From the NCBI RefSeq assembly GCF_000012945.1, contig NC_007511.1:1488001-1552000 (forward strand): a stretch of DNA of 64,000 nucleotides, given 5' to 3'. Shown here piece after piece: positions 35,081 to 44,600 of this stretch. The notes beneath the pieces were generated by a model. That model made no database searches and was not told the origin of the DNA. It saw nothing but the letters and a program-made list of their open reading frames with translations. Within the stretch, counting starts at the first letter, position 1; each line of letters starts with the position of its first letter. Source of the stretch: Burkholderia lata. Lineage in GTDB: Bacteria; Pseudomonadota; Gammaproteobacteria; Burkholderiales; Burkholderiaceae. The translations under genes and the position numbers were made by a program.

Positions 35081-35673
35081 GACTGGGGTGACGCGTCGAG
35101 CAGTTGCCGCGCGACGTCGACGATGCGCAGGCCCTGATCCATCGCGCGCTTGCGCAGCGCCGCGTACGCGTCGTGTTCGGACAGCTTGCGCTGGTCCATC
35201 AGCAGGCGCTTCGCGCGGTCGATCAGCTTGCGCTCCGCGAGTTCGCGCTCGACGTCAGCCAGCCGGCGGCGCAGCGCGTCGTCGTGCGAGAAGCGGGCGA
35301 GCGCGACTTCGAGAATCGGTGCGAGACGCTCGGCCGACAGCCCTTCGACGAGATACGCGCTGACGCCCGCGCCGACCGCCGCGCGGATCAGCGACTGGTT
35401 CGAGTCGTGGCTGAACATCAGCACGGGGCGCGGCGCGGTGGCGTGCATCACGGCAAGCTGCTCGAGGGTGTCGCGCGACGGCGAATCGGTATCGATGATC
35501 ACGACGTCGGGATGCTGCTCCTCGACGGCTGCCGGCAGGCGCGCGGGCGTCGCGACGTCGTTCAGCATCTCGTAACCGAGGGTCGCGAGCGCATCGCCGA
35601 GGTCGCCGATCGGCTTGTCGGTGTCGGTGACGAGCAGCACGCGCAGGCGGGCGGAAGAAGCAGGCGTACTCAT
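35077..35673 (-). CDS. nasT: NasT, ANTAR-domain transcription antiterminator
   Basis: A 198-residue protein with an N-terminal receiver-like domain (LRVLLVTDTDKPIGDL, then VVIIDTDSPS) and a C-terminal ANTAR RNA-binding domain (about 135-195: LAERKLIDRAKRLLMDQRKLSEHDAY is split over its helices). It binds paired hexaloop hairpins in the leader of nitrate assimilation mRNAs and prevents early termination; just such a leader is found at 37124-37250. ATG 35673 is preferred to the upstream ATG 35724 because it starts the receiver fold. It is first in nasT-nasS and 157 bp downstream of cobA. Confidence 0.9.
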   Translation of the reverse strand: MSTPASSARLRVLLVTDTDKPIGDLGDALATLGYEMLNDVATPARLPAAVEEQHPDVVIIDTDSPSRDTLEQLAVMHATAPRPVLMFSHDSNQSLIRAAVGAGVSAYLVEGLSAERLAPILEVALARFSHDDALRRRLADVERELAERKLIDRAKRLLMDQRKLSEHDAYAALRKRAMDQGLRIVDVARQLLDASPQS

Positions 35674-35829
35674 GATGCGAACGGCGGCGGCGAAAGCGTG
35701 GCGCGATGGGCCGATCGGGGGCAACGGCCCCGGGCGGACATCGTGCCGGGGCCGCGCATGGCAGCCCGGCGGCCGGTGCCGCTGTCTTCATGATAGGTGG
35801 GCGGCCGGTGCCGCGAGGTGTCGCGCATG

Positions 35830-36600
35830 CTACGCGGCCCGGGACAAGGCTGTTTCGATCGCAGCACCCGCATCCGGCACGTGCTGCACGGCCGCTTCGC
35901 CGATCGCGCCGCCGACGAGGATCACGGCCGGGCTGCCGAGCCGCGCTTCGTCGATGCCGCGCGCGAGGCCACCGAGCGTGCCGGTCCAGCGGCGTTCGTC
36001 GGGCGTGCCGGCCCATTGCACGGCCGCGGCCGGCGTCGAGGGCGACAGCACGGCGAGCAGGCCGGCGGCAATGCTGTCGACGCGGCTCATGCCCATGTAG
36101 ATCGCGAGCGTGGTGCCGGTCGCCGCGAGGCGTGCCCAGTCGGGCTCGCCGTGGTCCTGGCGGTGCGCGGTAACGAACGTGACGCCCTGGCAATGCTCGC
36201 GGTGCGTGAGCGAGATGCCGAGGCTCGCGGCGGCCGCGAATCCCGACGAGATGCCGTTGACGATCTCGACCGGAATCGCGGCGGCGCGCAGCGTCGCCAG
36301 TTCTTCGCCGGCACGCCCGAACAGCAGCGCATCGCCGCCTTTCACGCGCACCACGTGCGCGCCGCGCAGCGCGTAGCGGCGCATCAGCTTCTCGATGAAT
36401 GCCTGCGGCGTGGAGCGGCAGCCGCCGCGCTTGCCGACGCGGATCACGCGCGCCTGCGGCGCGAGTTCGACGATGCCGGGCGCGACGAGATCGTCGAGCA
36501 GCAGCACGTCGGCGGCGGCCAGCGCCTTCACGGCCTTCAGCGTGAGGAGATCGGGCTCGCCGGGGCCGGCGCCCAGCAGCGTGACTTTGCCTGTCGTCAT
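35830..36600 (-). CDS. cobA: Uroporphyrinogen-III C-methyltransferase (siroheme pathway)
   Basis: A 256-residue SAM-dependent methyltransferase that makes precorrin-2, the precursor of siroheme. The family motifs are VTLLGAGPGEPDLLT at the start, the RVKGGDALLFGRAGEE loop and GISSGFAAAASLGI. Nitrite reductase NirB and the CysI-like enzyme in this window both use siroheme, which explains its location beside the nitrate genes. ATG at 36600 is the start giving the family N-terminus; the frame is open to 36711. Confidence 0.93.
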   Translation of the reverse strand: MTTGKVTLLGAGPGEPDLLTLKAVKALAAADVLLLDDLVAPGIVELAPQARVIRVGKRGGCRSTPQAFIEKLMRRYALRGAHVVRVKGGDALLFGRAGEELATLRAAAIPVEIVNGISSGFAAAASLGISLTHREHCQGVTFVTAHRQDHGEPDWARLAATGTTLAIYMGMSRVDSIAAGLLAVLSPSTPAAAVQWAGTPDERRWTGTLGGLARGIDEARLGSPAVILVGGAIGEAAVQHVPDAGAAIETALSRAA

Positions 36601-36961
36601 GTCGTGTTCCAGGGCCGCCTGCATGCGGCGGTCGATAGCGCGTTGTCTGCGCGGCGGCGGCGGGCGGTCGAAACGCACCGGCATCCGGCCGTGCCGTGCA
36701 CGGAGGGACACCGTTGTCCTGATCGGCCCGCCGATACGACGGGCATGGTTTGCGGGGACTGCCCACCGGCGCCGTTGCCGGTGTCATGCACGGGATTCAG
36801 CAATATCCGGGCCAACCGGCATGAGACGTCGCGCCGGCGCGGCGGGAGCAGGGTGCATCGCGCCGCGCGATGGCCACGCGTGCCCATGCAGCCGCCGCGC
36901 GCGGGCAGCCGCAATGCCGCATCGGCGTGCATCGTGCCCCGTCAGCGCGCACCGCGATGTC

Positions 36962-36997
36962 GCACGGGGACAGTGCTGCAGCGCACCACATCTGTGC
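36962..36997 (+). promoter_or_regulatory. Tandem NtrC-type binding sites
   Basis: Two perfect GCAC-N7-GTGC elements occur at 36962-36976 and 36983-36997, with centres 21 bp apart, two helix turns. This is the consensus for the nitrogen regulator NtrC, and their position about 110-140 bp upstream of a sigma-54 promoter is that of a classic enhancer. They would activate the nitrate operon under nitrogen limitation. Confidence 0.85.
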
Positions 36998-37098
36998 CTC
37001 GCTGCCTCACGGCGCATCGTGGGTCGCACGAAGCCGCGCATCGTGCAACGCCCGATGCGCCTTGCGCGGCGGGGCTGCGGGCCCGATTCACGACGACA

Positions 37099-37113
37099 TG
37101 GCACGGCGTTTGC
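37099..37113 (+). promoter_or_regulatory. Sigma-54 promoter of the nitrate operon
   Basis: TGGCAC at 37099-37104 and TTGC at 37110-37113 with 5 bp between fully match the RpoN consensus (GG and GC 10 bp apart). The predicted transcript start is near 37125, which places the first leader hairpin at the very 5' end of the RNA. Confidence 0.9.
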
Positions 37114-37123
37114 GTTAGGTGGT

Positions 37124-37204
37124 TCGGGCGGATCAACGGCGATGCGTCCGGCAGTACCGATTACTAGACGCGCCCGGCAACGGGCTTCATGGGCAACGGC
37201 GTCC
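37124..37204 (+). promoter_or_regulatory. ANTAR-target (NasT) leader RNA with two identical hexaloops
   Basis: Hairpin P1 (37124-37151) has a stem with one G-G mismatch closed around the hexaloop AACGGC (37135-37140). Hairpin P2 (37191-37204) has a 4-bp stem around the same hexaloop AACGGC (37195-37200). A at loop position 1 and G at position 4 is the signature of ANTAR protein targets. The 3' half of P2 overlaps the first arm of the terminator (37195-37205), so P2 and terminator are mutually exclusive. NasT bound here would let transcription into the nitrate genes. Confidence 0.82.
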
Positions 37205-37250
37205 TACGCATCGGGTCTCGACGAGACCGGGTGCGCAGGACGCCGTTTTT
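37195..37250 (+). terminator. Attenuator terminator of the nitrate operon
   Basis: The 11-bp arms AACGGCGTCCT (37195-37205) and AGGACGCCGTT (37237-37247) enclose an inner stem GGTCTC/GAGACC (37214-37219, 37223-37228), and five T residues follow (37246-37250). It lies between promoter and first gene, so it must be bypassed for expression. Confidence 0.9.
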
Positions 37251-37265
37251 CGTTTGGCGGATGAC

Positions 37266-38591
37266 ATGACCGACAAAGCTACCCGTATCGATCTCTTCAG
37301 CTTCCGCACCGCGCCGATGCGCGCGTTCCACCTGACGTGGATGGCGTTCTTCGTGTGCTTCTTTGCGTGGTTCGCGTGCGCGCCGCTGATGCCGCTGATC
37401 GCACGCGAATTCCACCTGACCGCGGCACAGGTCGCCAACATCAACATCGCGGCCGTGGCCGCGACGATCGCCGTGCGGCTGCTGGTCGGCCCGCTGTGCG
37501 ACCGCTTCGGCCCGCGCCGCGTGTACGTCGGCCTGTTGCTGCTCGGCGCGATCCCCGTGTTCGCGGTGTCCTTCACGCACGACTACCTGTCGTTCCTGAT
37601 CTGCCGGCTCGGCATCGGCGCGATCGGCGCGGGCTTCGTGATCACGCAGTACCACACGTCGGTGATGTTCGCACCGAACGTGGTCGGCACCGCGAACGCG
37701 ACGACGGCCGGCTGGGGCAACGCCGGTGCCGGCGCCACGCAGGCGCTGATGCCGCTGCTCGTCGCCGCCGGCCTGATGCTCGGCTTCGGCGAGGATTCGT
37801 CGTGGCGCATCGCGCTGGTCGTGCCGGGCGTCGCGATGCTCGTGATGGCGTGGGCGTACTGGCGCTTCACGCAGGATTGCCCGCAAGGCGACATCGTCGC
37901 GCTGCGCAAGGCAGGCGTGACGGTCGACAGCGGCAAGAAGGGCGGTTGGGCGAGCTTCTTCGCGGCCTGCGGCAACTATCGCGTGTGGATGCTGTTCGTC
38001 ACGTACGGCGCGTGCTTCGGCGTCGAGGTGTTCATCCACAACATCGCCGCGCTGTACTACGTCGATCACTTCAGCCTGTCGCTGAAGGACGCCGGTTTCG
38101 CGGTCGGCCTGTTCGGGCTGCTCGCGCTGTTCGCCCGCGCGCTCGGCGGCTGGCTGTCCGACAAGATCGCCGCGCGCCGCAGCCTCGACGTGCGCGCCAC
38201 GTTGCTGTGCGCGCTGATCGTCGGCGAAGGGCTCGGGCTGATCTGGTTCTCGCATGCGCAAAGCATCGGCGTCGCGCTGGTCGCGATGCTCACGTTCGGC
38301 CTCTTCACGCACATGGCCTGCGGCGCGACCTACGCACTGGTGCCGTTCATCGACCGCAAGGCGCTCGGCGGCGTGGCGGGGATCGTCGGCGCGGGCGGCA
38401 ACGTCGGCGCGGTGGCCGCGAGCTTCCTGCTGAAGGGCGTCGGCGACGTACAGCACACGCTGAGCCTGCTCGGGCTGGCCGTCACCGCAACCGCGCTGTG
38501 CGCGATGGCCGTGCGCTTCAGCGAAGAACACAAGGCTCGCGAAGCCGAGCTGCGCGACCGCGCGCTGGCTGCCAGCAGCGTCGCGAACTGA
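37266..38591 (+). CDS. Nitrate/nitrite transporter of the MFS (NarK/NasA type)
   Basis: A 441-residue inner-membrane protein with twelve hydrophobic segments, of the nitrate/nitrite porter family. The two nitrate signature motifs are seen as ATTAGWGNAGAGATQ in segment 5 and GGVAGIVGAGGNVGAV in segment 11, and the substrate arginines lie in RLLVGPLCDRFGPRR. It imports nitrate for assimilation. As first gene after the NtrC/sigma-54/NasT control region, its expression needs nitrogen limitation and nitrate. 21 bp separate it from nirB. Confidence 0.92.
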   Translation: MTDKATRIDLFSFRTAPMRAFHLTWMAFFVCFFAWFACAPLMPLIAREFHLTAAQVANINIAAVAATIAVRLLVGPLCDRFGPRRVYVGLLLLGAIPVFAVSFTHDYLSFLICRLGIGAIGAGFVITQYHTSVMFAPNVVGTANATTAGWGNAGAGATQALMPLLVAAGLMLGFGEDSSWRIALVVPGVAMLVMAWAYWRFTQDCPQGDIVALRKAGVTVDSGKKGGWASFFAACGNYRVWMLFVTYGACFGVEVFIHNIAALYYVDHFSLSLKDAGFAVGLFGLLALFARALGGWLSDKIAARRSLDVRATLLCALIVGEGLGLIWFSHAQSIGVALVAMLTFGLFTHMACGATYALVPFIDRKALGGVAGIVGAGGNVGAVAASFLLKGVGDVQHTLSLLGLAVTATALCAMAVRFSEEHKAREAELRDRALAASSVAN

Positions 38592-38612
38592 TCGACCGAA
38601 GGAAACGTCACC

Positions 38613-41210
38613 ATGAAACTCATCGTCATCGGCCACGGCATGGTCGGCCACAAGCTCCTCGAATGCGTCGCGGCGGAAGCGGGCGCCGCGGGCGCGCTGC
38701 AGGTCACCGTGCTCGGCGAGGAACCGCGCCCGGCGTACGACCGCGTGCACCTGTCCGAATTCTTCGCGGGCAAGTCGGCGGACGACCTATCGCTCGTCGA
38801 ACCCGGCTTCTTCGAGCGTCATCCGCAGTTCGACCTGCGGCTGAACGCGCAAGTCGCGTCGATCGACCGGGCCGCGCATACGGTCACGCTCGCGTCCGGC
38901 GAAACGCTCGCGTACGACAAGCTGGTGCTCGCGACGGGTTCGCGCCCGTTCGTGCCGCCGATGCCGGGGCACGATCGGGACGGCTGCTTCGTGTACCGGA
39001 CGATCGAGGATCTCGAAGCGATGCAGGCGTGCGGCACGCATGCGAAGCGCGGCGTCGTGATCGGCGGCGGGCTGCTCGGCCTCGAATGCGCGAAGGCGCT
39101 GCGCGACATGGGGCTCGACACGCACGTCGTCGAATTCGCGCCGCGGCTGATGGCCGTGCAGGTCGACGACGGCGGCGGCCGGATGCTGCGCGCGAAGATC
39201 GAGGCGCTCGGCGTGACCGTGCATACGGGCAAGAACACGCTCGAGATCGTCGATGGCGAGGAAGGCACGCACCGGATGGCATTCGCCGACGGCTCGCACC
39301 TCGACGCCGACATGATCGTGTTCTCGGCCGGCATCCGCGCGCGCGACGAACTGGCCCGCGCGTGCGGGCTCGACCTCGGCCCGCGCGGCGGCGTCGCGAT
39401 CGACGATGCCTGCCGCACGAGCGACGCCGACATCTACGCGATCGGCGAATGCGCGGCCTGGAACGGCATGGTGTACGGCCTCGTCGCGCCCGGCTACGAC
39501 ATGGCGCGGGTGGTCGCGAAGCAGCTCGGCGGCGATGCAGGCAGTGCAGCCGAGGCCGCATTCGCCGGCGCCGACATGAGCACGAAGCTGAAGCTGATGG
39601 GCGTGGACGTCGCGAGCATCGGCGACGCGCACGGCACGACGGCCGGCAGCCGCACCTACCAGTACGCGGACGAGCGCCGCCAGGTCTACAAGAAGCTCGT
39701 GGTGTCCGATTGCGGCAAGTTCCTGCATGGCGCGGTGATGGTCGGCGACGCGGCCGAATACGGCACGCTGCTGCAGATGATGCTGAACCGCATCGAGCTG
39801 CCGGAGTCGCCGGAATTCCTGATCCTGCCGTCGTCGGACGGCGTCGCGAAGCCGGCGATCGGCGTCGAGGCGCTGCCCGCGGCCGCCCAGATCTGCTCGT
39901 GCAACAACGTGTCGAAGTCGCAGATCTGCACGGCGGTCGCCGACGGCGCGACGAGCCTCGGCGCGCTGAAGACGTGCACGGGCGCCGGCACGTCGTGCGG
40001 CGGCTGCGTGCCGCTCGTCACGCAGATCATGAAGGCCGAGATGAAGAAGCAGGGCCTCGCGGTCAACAACCATCTGTGCGAACACTTCCCGCATTCGCGC
40101 CAGGAGCTGTTCCACCTGATCCGCGTCGAGCGCATCACGACCTTCGACGAACTGCTCGCGAAGCACGGCCACGGGCTCGGCTGCGACGTCTGCAAGCCGG
40201 CGGTGGCCGGCATTCTCGCGTCGTGCTTCAACGAATTCGTGCTGAAGAAGGAGCACGCCGGGCTGCAGGATTCGAACGACTACTACCTCGCGAACATCCA
40301 GCGCGACGGCACGTACTCGGTCGTGCCGCGCATGCCGGGCGGCGAAGTCACGCCGGAAGGGCTGATCGCGGTGGGCCAGGTCGCGCAGAAGTACGGGCTC
40401 TACACGAAGATCACCGGCGGCCAGCGCGTCGACCTGTTCGGCGCGCGCGTCGAGCAGCTGCCGTCGATCTGGGAAGAGCTGATCGCGGCCGGTTTCGAAT
40501 CGGGCCACGCATACGGCAAGGCGCTGCGCACCGTGAAATCGTGCGTCGGGTCGACGTGGTGCCGCTACGGCGTCGACGATTCGGTCGGCCTCGCGATCGA
40601 CCTGGAGAACCGCTACAAGGGGCTGCGCGCGCCGCACAAGATCAAGTTCGGCGTGTCCGGCTGCACGCGCGAATGCGCGGAAGCGCAGGGCAAGGACGTC
40701 GGCATCATCGCGACCGAGAAGGGCTGGAACCTGTACGTGTGCGGCAACGGCGGGATGAAGCCGCGCCACGCGGAACTGCTCGCGTCCGATCTCGACCGTC
40801 CGACGCTGATCCGCTACATCGACCGCCTCCTGATGTTCTACGTGCGCACCGCCGACCGGCTGCAACGCACCAGCGTGTGGCGCGACAACCTCGAAGGCGG
40901 CCTCGACTACCTGATCGACGTCGTCGTGCACGACAAACTGGCGATCGGCGCCGAACTCGAAGCCGACATGCAGCACGTGGTCGACACCTACGAGTGCGAA
41001 TGGAAGAAGGCCGTCACCGATCCCGAAACGCGCAAGCGCTTCCGCCACTTCGTGAACAGCGATGCGCCGGACACGACTATCGAATTCGTCGAGACGCGCG
41101 GCCAGATCCGGCCCGCGACGCCCGGCGAACGCGCGGGCGGCAAACCTGTGTCGATTCCCGTCGTGGCTGAAGGCGTGACGCAAGCCGCCACCGAACCCGC
41201 AACCGTTTGA
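38613..41210 (+). CDS. nirB: Assimilatory nitrite reductase large subunit NirB
   Basis: An 865-residue cytoplasmic enzyme that reduces nitrite to ammonium with NAD(P)H. The N-terminal FAD/NAD domain (about 1-310) is followed by a BFD-like [2Fe-2S] region (about 428-463, CSCNNVSKSQIC ... TGAGTSCGGC), a second BFD-type repeat (GLGCDVCKPAV), and the siroheme/4Fe-4S domain with SCVGSTWCRYG (about 643) and SGCTRECAE (about 682) cysteines. All ligands are present. It is followed by nirD 38 bp later. Confidence 0.95.
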   Translation: MKLIVIGHGMVGHKLLECVAAEAGAAGALQVTVLGEEPRPAYDRVHLSEFFAGKSADDLSLVEPGFFERHPQFDLRLNAQVASIDRAAHTVTLASGETLAYDKLVLATGSRPFVPPMPGHDRDGCFVYRTIEDLEAMQACGTHAKRGVVIGGGLLGLECAKALRDMGLDTHVVEFAPRLMAVQVDDGGGRMLRAKIEALGVTVHTGKNTLEIVDGEEGTHRMAFADGSHLDADMIVFSAGIRARDELARACGLDLGPRGGVAIDDACRTSDADIYAIGECAAWNGMVYGLVAPGYDMARVVAKQLGGDAGSAAEAAFAGADMSTKLKLMGVDVASIGDAHGTTAGSRTYQYADERRQVYKKLVVSDCGKFLHGAVMVGDAAEYGTLLQMMLNRIELPESPEFLILPSSDGVAKPAIGVEALPAAAQICSCNNVSKSQICTAVADGATSLGALKTCTGAGTSCGGCVPLVTQIMKAEMKKQGLAVNNHLCEHFPHSRQELFHLIRVERITTFDELLAKHGHGLGCDVCKPAVAGILASCFNEFVLKKEHAGLQDSNDYYLANIQRDGTYSVVPRMPGGEVTPEGLIAVGQVAQKYGLYTKITGGQRVDLFGARVEQLPSIWEELIAAGFESGHAYGKALRTVKSCVGSTWCRYGVDDSVGLAIDLENRYKGLRAPHKIKFGVSGCTRECAEAQGKDVGIIATEKGWNLYVCGNGGMKPRHAELLASDLDRPTLIRYIDRLLMFYVRTADRLQRTSVWRDNLEGGLDYLIDVVVHDKLAIGAELEADMQHVVDTYECEWKKAVTDPETRKRFRHFVNSDAPDTTIEFVETRGQIRPATPGERAGGKPVSIPVVAEGVTQAATEPATV

Positions 41211-41248
41211 CCCTGACCGACACCAGCGTCTTTTCCAAGGAGCCCATC

Positions 41249-41596
41249 ATGAACGATCGTCTTCCGTTGTCCTGGACCCGCGTGTGCCCGCTCGACGACA
41301 TCGTGCCGAACACCGGCGTGTGTGCCCTCGTCAACGGCGAGCAGGTTGCGGTTTTTCACGTCGCGCATGCCGAAGAAGGCGGCGTGTTCGCGATCGACAA
41401 CGTCGATCCCGTGTCGCAGGCGGCCGTGATGTCGCGCGGGCTGATCGGCAGCCTCGGCGAGCGCGTCGTCGTCGCGTCGCCGCTGTACAAGCAGCATTTC
41501 GACCTGCGCACCGGCGAATGCCTCGAGGCGCCCGAGCAGTCGGTGAGCGCGTATCCGTCGCGGGTCGAGGACGGTTTCGTGTGGATCGCAGCCTGA
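41249..41596 (+). CDS. nirD: Assimilatory nitrite reductase small subunit NirD
   Basis: A 115-residue Rieske-fold protein, the small partner of NirB. It has the family core VAVFHVAHAEEGGVFAIDN and SPLYKQHFDLRTGECLE. As usual for NirD, the Cys/His ligands of a Rieske cluster are absent, so the fold is structural. An AAGGAG ribosome site lies 8 bp before the ATG at 41249. It sits between nirB and the nitrate reductase gene in one operon. Confidence 0.93.
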   Translation: MNDRLPLSWTRVCPLDDIVPNTGVCALVNGEQVAVFHVAHAEEGGVFAIDNVDPVSQAAVMSRGLIGSLGERVVVASPLYKQHFDLRTGECLEAPEQSVSAYPSRVEDGFVWIAA

Positions 41597-41612
41597 GAGC
41601 CCCGGAGCGCGC

Positions 41613-44600
41613 ATGACCGCCACCCCCGTCAAGAGCGTGTGCCCGTACTGCGGCGTCGGCTGCGGGATGGTGCTGCACGTCGAGGAAGGCGAAGTCGTCA
41701 AGGTGTCCGGCGACTCCGACCATCCGACCAACTTCGGGCGGCTGTGCACGAAGGGCTCGTCGGCGCACGTCGCGTTGCGCCGCTCGGGCCGGCTTGACCG
41801 CGCGTTCGTGCGCCGGGCGCGCGAGGACGACCTGGTACCGCTGTCGGGCCGCGACGCGATCGCCGAGACCGCACGCCGCCTGCGTACGGTGCTCGATACG
41901 TACGGGCCCGACGCGCTGTCGTTCTACGTATCGGGGCAGATGTCGATCGAGGCGCAATACCTCGTCAACAAGCTCGCGAAGGGCTTCGTCGGCACCAACA
42001 ACATCGAGTCGAACTCGCGCCTGTGCATGGCGAGCGCGGGCACCGGCTACAAGCAGTCGCTCGGCGCGGACGGCCCGCCCGGGTCGTACCAGGATTTCGA
42101 TCGCGCGAACCTGTTCTTCGTGATCGGCGCGAACATGGCCGACTGCCATCCGATCCTGTTCCTGCGGATGATGGATCGCGTAAAGGCCGGCGCGAAGCTG
42201 ATCGTCGTCGATCCGCGCCGCACCGGCACGGCCGACAAGGCCGACCTGTTCCTGCAGATCCGGCCGGGCACCGATCTCGCGCTGACCAACGGGCTGTTGC
42301 ACCTGCTGCACGCGAACGGCCGCACCGATGCCGCGTTCATCGACGCGTACACCGAAGGCTGGGACGCGATGCCCGCGTTCCTCGCCGACTACACGCCCGA
42401 GCGTGTCGCGGAAATCACCGGGCTCGCGGAAGCCGACCTGCGCACGGCCGCGCAATGGATCGGCGACGCGCAGGAGTGGATGAGCTGCTGGACGATGGGG
42501 CTCAACCAGAGCACGCACGGCGTGTGGAACACCAACGCGATCTGCAACCTGCATCTCGCGACGGGCAGGATTTGCCGCCCCGGCAGCGGCCCGTTCTCGC
42601 TGACCGGCCAGCCGAACGCGATGGGCGGGCGCGAGATGGGCTACATGGGCCCCGGGCTGCCGGGCCAGCGCTCGGTGGCGTCCGACGACGACCGCCGTTT
42701 CGTCGAGAACCTGTGGCGCGTGCCGGCCGGCACGCTGCGCAAGGAGACGGGGCAAGGCACGGTGGACATGTTCTCGCGGATGGCGGCCGGCGACATCAAG
42801 GCATGCTGGATCATCTGCACGAACCCGGTCGCGACGGTGCCGAACCGGCAGAACGTGATCGCCGGGTTGCAGGCCGCCGAGCTCGTGATCGCGCAGGACG
42901 CGTTCCTCGACACCGAGACCAATCGCTATGCCGACATCCTGCTGCCCGGCGCGCTGTGGGCCGAGGGTGACGGCGTGATGATCAACTCCGAGCGCAACCT
43001 GACGCTGATGCGCGCGGCGGTCGCACCGCCGGGCGACGCGCTGCCCGACTGGCGCATCGTCGCGGAAGTCGCGCGCGCGATGGGCTTCGGCGATGCGTTC
43101 GACTATGCGTCGGCGGCCGACGTGTTCGACGAGATCGTCCGCTTCTCGAATCCGGCGACCGGCTACGACCTGCGCGGCGCGAGCCATGCGGCGTTGCGCG
43201 ACGGGCCCGTGCAGTGGCCGGTCGCGCCGGGCACCGCGCGCGAGCGCCACCCGATCCGCTACCTGAACGACGGCGTGAGCCAGACGCTGCGCCCGGCCGC
43301 CGACGGCAACGACGCACCGCGCCTCGCGTTCCCGACGCCGTCGGGCAAGGCGCGCTTCTTCGCGCGGCCGCATGTCGATCCGGCCGAGCTGCCTGACGAC
43401 ACGTTCCCGATCGTGCTGAACACCGGGCGCCTGCAGCATCAATGGCACACGATGACGAAGACGGGCAAGGTCGCGATGCTGAACAAGCTCAACCCGCGCC
43501 CGTTCGTCGAGCTGCACCCGGACGATGCGAGCGCGCTCGGCATCGCCGCGAAGGACAGCGTCGAGATCCGCTCGGCGCGGGGTCGCGCGGTGCTGCCGGC
43601 GGTCGTGACCGAGCGCGTGCAGCGCGGCAACTGCTTCGCGCCGATGCACTGGAACGACGTGTACGGCGACGACCTGTGCATCAACGCGGTGACGAACGAC
43701 GCGATCGATCCCGAATCGCAGCAACCCGAACTGAAATACTGCGCGGTCGCGCTGCGGCGCGTCGAGACCGATGCGTTCGCGTCCGCCGACGACGAGACGG
43801 CGCAACCCGACGCACGCGCCGACGACGTGCGGCCCGCGCCGGTGATGACGCAGGCGACCGCTTCACAGGAATCCGACATGGCAGACATCGACACTTTCGC
43901 GGCCGCGCTCGGCGTGGCCGACCTCGCGCCGCCGCCGTTGACGGACACTGAACGGCTGTACGTGGCCGGCCTCGTCAGCGGGCTGAAGGCGAGCGCCGGG
44001 AAGCGCGAGGGCAGCGTGCCCGTGCTGCCGGCTGCCGCGCCGCTCACGCCGCCGGTGCGGTTCTGGCTCGACGGCATGCTGGCCGGGCTGTTCAGCCGCT
44101 CGCTGCCCGCGAGTGTGCCGGGTGCCGCGGCGCCCGCGCTGCCGGCCGATGCCGGCGCGTCCGGTGGCGTGCGGATCGTGCGCACGCGGCCGAAGGTCGT
44201 GCTGCTGTGGGCATCGCAGACCGGCAACATCGAATCGTTGACCGAGGATTACGCGACGCAACTGATGAACGCGGGCTTCGAGATCCGCACCGCATGCATG
44301 TCCGACTATCCGGTGGCGTCGCTCGCCGGTGCGCAATACGTGCTGCTGATGACGAGCACGTTCGGCGACGGCGATGCGCCCGACAACGGCAGCGAATTCT
44401 GGGAAGCGCTGCAGGCCGGCAGCGCCGCGCGCCTCGACGGCGTGCACTTCGCGGTGCTCGCGTTCGGCGATCGCAACTACGACCAGTTCTGCGGCCACGG
44501 CCGCCGGCTCGACGCGCGGCTCGCGGAACTCGGCGCGGCGCGTCTCTGTGCACGCGTCGATTGCGACGTCGAATTCCAGCGCGACGCCGACCAGTGGCTC

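Larger units (their letters stand above)
36601..37265. other. Divergent regulatory region between cobA and the nitrate operon
   Basis: A 665-bp region without a supported gene. Its second half holds tandem NtrC sites, a sigma-54 promoter, the NasT-type leader and a terminator, each listed separately. The region 36780-37060 is rich in imperfect CGCATCGTG-type repeats; the cobA promoter must lie in its first part, but no hexamers stand out. Confidence 0.6.

Noticed and set aside
36780..37060. CGCATCGTG-rich stretch as a repeat array
   Set aside because: Copies are imperfect and irregularly spaced; probably chance in GC-rich DNA.
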